DNA of 64,000 nt from Chloroflexota bacterium. GTDB taxonomy: Bacteria; Chloroflexota; Anaerolineae; Promineifilales; Promineifilaceae. The stretch spans positions 1 through 64,000 of the forward strand of contig JAKEFB010000034.1 in the NCBI GenBank assembly GCA_022616275.1, given 5' to 3'. The stretch's first letter is position 1, and every line of letters starts with the position of its first letter. Both the position numbers and the translations under genes were made by a program. Below, piece by piece: positions 61,840 to 64,000 of this stretch. The notes under the pieces are model-generated. The model did not search any database. It had not been told where the DNA came from and saw only the letters and a program-made list of their open reading frames with translations.

Positions 61840-62847
61840 TTATTGGGGATTATTCCCGGCCAGAATAGCTTCAATAGCCTGCAATTCCTCGTCGGTGAAG
61901 TGGAGGTTCTGTTGGGCGGCGACGGCTTCCTCGATTTGGGCGGGGCGGCTGGCACCGATGAGGGCCGAGGTCATGCCGGGATGGCGCAGCACCCAGGCAA
62001 TGGCCATCTGGGCCATCGTCTGGCCCCGGGCCTGGGCGATCTCGTTGAGCTGGCGGACCTTGGCCACAATGGCCTGGGTGGCGCTATCACCCCAGTCGAG
62101 CTGCTCGCCTGATTTGCCGATGCGAGAATCGGCCGGGACGCCGCGCAGGTACTTGTCGGTCAAAAGCCCCTGGGACAACGGCGAAAAGGCGATGCAGCCA
62201 ATGTCCTCCTCGGCCAGCACGCCCAGCAGCCCGTCTTCGATCCAGCGATGGAGCATACTGTACTTGGGCTGGTGAATGAGGCAGGGCGTTCCCAGGGCGC
62301 GCAAAATTTGGGCTGCCTGGCGCGTCTGTTCGAGGGAGTAGCTGGAAATGCCGGCATAGAGGGCTTTACCGCTGCGCACCATGTGGTCCAGCGCGCCCAT
62401 CGTTTCTTCCAGCGGCGTCTCCGGGTCGGGACGGTGGCTATAGAAGATGTCCACGTACTCCAGCCCCATCCGTTTTAAGCTCTGGTCCAGGCTGGCAATG
62501 AGATATTTGCGCGAGCCCCATTCGCCGTAGGGGCCGGGCCACATCCAGTAACCAGCTTTGCTGGAGATAACCAGCTCGTCCCGGTAGGCGGCCAGGTCCT
62601 GGCTCAGAATCCGGCCGAAGTTTTCCTCGGCCGAGCCCGGCGGCGGGCCGTAGTTGTTGGCCAGATCGAAATGGGTAATGCCCAGGTCGAAGGCCCGGCG
62701 GATCATGGCCCGGGCGTTTTCGAGCGAGTCTACCCCACTAAAGTTGTACCATAGCCCCAGCGAAATAGCCGGCAGCTTCAAGCCGCTGCGGCCGCAGCGG
62801 TTGTAGCGCATGGCGTCGTAACGGGTATCGGCCGGTAGATAGGACAT
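61840..62847 (-). CDS. Aldo/keto reductase, YghZ/L-glyceraldehyde-3-phosphate reductase type
   Basis: A 335-aa protein. The NADPH-dependent AKR catalytic set is visible: Asp and Tyr in DLANNYGPPPGSAEENFG, Lys in ISSKAGY, and the GSRKYLIASLDQSLKRMGLEYVDIFYSHRPD block. LGLWYNF at the N-terminus and IGASRPAQIEEAV at the C-terminus match YghZ-type enzymes, which detoxify reactive aldehydes. It could instead act on other sugars or aldehydes. It lies upstream of the SnoaL-like gene and is divergent from yebC. Confidence 0.93.
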   Translation of the reverse strand: MSYLPADTRYDAMRYNRCGRSGLKLPAISLGLWYNFSGVDSLENARAMIRRAFDLGITHFDLANNYGPPPGSAEENFGRILSQDLAAYRDELVISSKAGYWMWPGPYGEWGSRKYLIASLDQSLKRMGLEYVDIFYSHRPDPETPLEETMGALDHMVRSGKALYAGISSYSLEQTRQAAQILRALGTPCLIHQPKYSMLHRWIEDGLLGVLAEEDIGCIAFSPLSQGLLTDKYLRGVPADSRIGKSGEQLDWGDSATQAIVAKVRQLNEIAQARGQTMAQMAIAWVLRHPGMTSALIGASRPAQIEEAVAAQQNLHFTDEELQAIEAILAGNNPQ

Positions 62848-63114
62848 GAGTTCCTCCCTTTACGGCCCTATGGGCCGGTGATATAATTCAGGATGGTAAG
62901 AGATGACAGTCACTGAAAGTGACGGCGTCACTGAAGGTGACGGGGTCACTTTTTGAAGCGACTGTTACCTGATAATTGTACCTCACAATTTATTTATGAC
63001 CTGGACGTAAAGAACGCGGAGAAATCGGTAAGAGCTACGCGTTTTTTGTGTCTTGGTAACTGCTCAGGCCGGCGAAGCTGAGCAGTTACGAAAAACAAAT
63101 TTTGGAGATGGAGT
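62848..63114. other. Spacer with GTGAC hairpins before yebC
   Basis: TATAAT at 62882-62887 is a possible -10 box. GATGACAGTCACTGAAAGTGACG, written in part here, and further GTGAC/GTCAC units (62903-62969) can form hairpins of the 30549 type. GGAGATGGAGT before ATG 63115 is the yebC ribosome site. No gene is seen. Confidence 0.55.
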
Positions 63115-63861
63115 ATGTCTGGACATTCAAAATGGTCCACCATTAAGCATAAGAAGGCGGCCGCCGACGCCAAGCGGGGCAAGATTTTCACCCGGCTGGC
63201 CAAGGAAATTACGGTAGCCGCCCGCGCGGGCGGCAGCGACACGAGTTCCAACGTCCGCCTGCGCCTGGCTGTGGACAAGGCCCGGGGGGCCAACATGCCC
63301 AAGGACAACATTGAGCGGGCCATCAAGCGCGGCACCGGCGAGCTGGACGGCGGCGAATTGGAAGAGGCCATGTACGAGGCTTATGCCCCACACGGCATCG
63401 GCGTCATCGTCGAAATTGTCACCGACAACCGCAACCGGGCGGTGGCCGAGGTGCGCCACGTGCTCAACAAGTACGGCGGGGCCATGGCCGAGGCTGGCGC
63501 TGTCGCCTGGCAATTCACCCGCAAGGGTTACATCGAGGTGGAAAGTGACTTTGACCAGGACGATTTATTCCTGGTGGCGGCCGACGCCGGGGCTGACGAC
63601 GTCCGCTTTGAGGATGGCCTGGCCGAAGTGTACGCCGGCCTGGACAACCTGCAATCCGTCCGCCAGGCGTTGGAAGACGCCGGCTACAAGCTCAGCGAGG
63701 TGAGCGTTTTCTTCGACGCCAATAACCCGGTCGAGCTGGAGCCGCAGCAGGCCAAACAAATCGTCAACCTGGTCGAGGTGCTGGAAGAGCTGGACGACGT
63801 CCAGGACGTCTACACCACCCTCGACTACGACGAAGAAGCCCTGGCAGCGCTGGAAGTTTAA
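63115..63861 (+). CDS. yebC: YebC/PmpR family translation or transcription regulator
   Basis: A 248-aa protein of the YebC/TACO1 family. The start MSGHSKWSTIKHKKAAADAKR and the block AGGSDTSSNVRLRLAVDKARGANMPKDNIERAIKRG are diagnostic, and YEAYAPHGIGVIVEIVTDNRNR follows. YebC proteins help ribosomes pass difficult motifs and have also been described as regulators. It lies two bases upstream of ruvC, the usual yebC-ruvC arrangement. Confidence 0.97.
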   Translation: MSGHSKWSTIKHKKAAADAKRGKIFTRLAKEITVAARAGGSDTSSNVRLRLAVDKARGANMPKDNIERAIKRGTGELDGGELEEAMYEAYAPHGIGVIVEIVTDNRNRAVAEVRHVLNKYGGAMAEAGAVAWQFTRKGYIEVESDFDQDDLFLVAADAGADDVRFEDGLAEVYAGLDNLQSVRQALEDAGYKLSEVSVFFDANNPVELEPQQAKQIVNLVEVLEELDDVQDVYTTLDYDEEALAALEV

Positions 63862-63863
63862 GG

Positions 63864-64000
63864 TTGCGCATCTTAGGGCTTGATCCCGGCACCGCCACAG
63901 TTGGTTACGGTATCGTCGAGGAGGACAACGGCCAGGTTGTAGCCGTTGGCTTTGGCGTTATTACCACGTCGCCTGAGGATGCAACCGGCCGTCGCCTGCA
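63864..64000 (+). CDS. ruvC: Crossover junction endonuclease RuvC, N-terminal part
   Basis: The frame runs off the window end after about 45 residues. It begins with TTG at 63864, two bases after the yebC stop, and reads LRILGLDPGTATVGYGIVEE, the RuvC N-terminus with the first catalytic Asp (Asp7). RuvC resolves Holliday junctions with RuvAB. The start codon is TTG; no in-frame ATG is nearby. Confidence 0.93.
   Translation, partial: MRILGLDPGTATVGYGIVEEDNGQVVAVGFGVITTSPEDATGRRL

Overview
The window is a stretch of a GC-rich bacterial chromosome that I read as Chloroflexota, probably Anaerolineae-like. This is inference from gene content, not from a marker gene. Supporting signs are a deazaflavin (F420)-type reductase, a V4R-domain protein, a Rieske/cytochrome b/dihaem cytochrome c complex with cytochrome b6-type haem spacing, large YfhO and GT39-like membrane proteins, and a very frequent GGCCGG/CGGCCG core in coding DNA. 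Most of the window is ordinary chromosome. Its ends and several internal patches are accessory DNA with broken genes.

Layout. 1-3.2 kb: remains of a type I restriction-modification locus (hsdM, truncated hsdS), a fragment of an ECF41 sigma factor gene and an F420-type nitroreductase. 3.4-5.9 kb: an unrecognised 464-aa protein and a GH16 lipoprotein glucanase. 6.1-11.1 kb: a sugar ABC importer (binding protein and two permeases, no ATPase) under a divergent LacI-type repressor, with promoter and operators readable. 11.2-12.8 kb: rex with its own Rex-like operator, then an ECF42 sigma gene broken by an internal deletion. 13.2-18.1 kb: a MacAB-like export operon with two permeases. 18.2-20.3 kb: two stress proteins and a GT4 glycosyltransferase. 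20.4-24.2 kb: a transglutaminase-UvrA fusion. 24.3-30.5 kb: WYL regulator, SDR, a DUF433/DUF5615 toxin-antitoxin pair with a frameshifted toxin, argS, dcd and a site-2 protease. 30.8-34.3 kb: tRNA-Val and the bc-type complex operon. 34.4-40 kb: zinc-ribbon proteins, a geranylgeranyl-reductase-like flavoprotein and a secreted PGRP-type amidase. 40-43.2 kb: a zinc-ribbon DNA methylase convergent with a PD-(D/E)XK nuclease and an ASCH protein, a plausible compact restriction/defence module. 43.2-56.9 kb: membrane glycosyltransferases, crotonase, CPBP-like protein, greA, a YfhO-flippase fusion, a DPM synthase, a response regulator and a V4R protein. 57.2-64 kb: GH1 glucosidase, a degraded MerR-UvrA2 cassette, an NTF2-like protein, an aldo/keto reductase, yebC and the start of ruvC.

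The most unusual signal is not a gene. The window is full of short palindromes and degenerate 7-8 bp tandem repeats of several sequence families. They lie between genes but also inside at least four genes (hsdM, the uvrA fusion, and two membrane-protein genes at 48-54 kb). There they are read through in frame and add 7- or 8-residue peptide repeats or hydrophilic loops. One copy also supplies the stop codon of the WYL gene, another lies in the linker of the transglutaminase-UvrA fusion, and a 56-bp palindrome holds both stop codons of a convergent pair.
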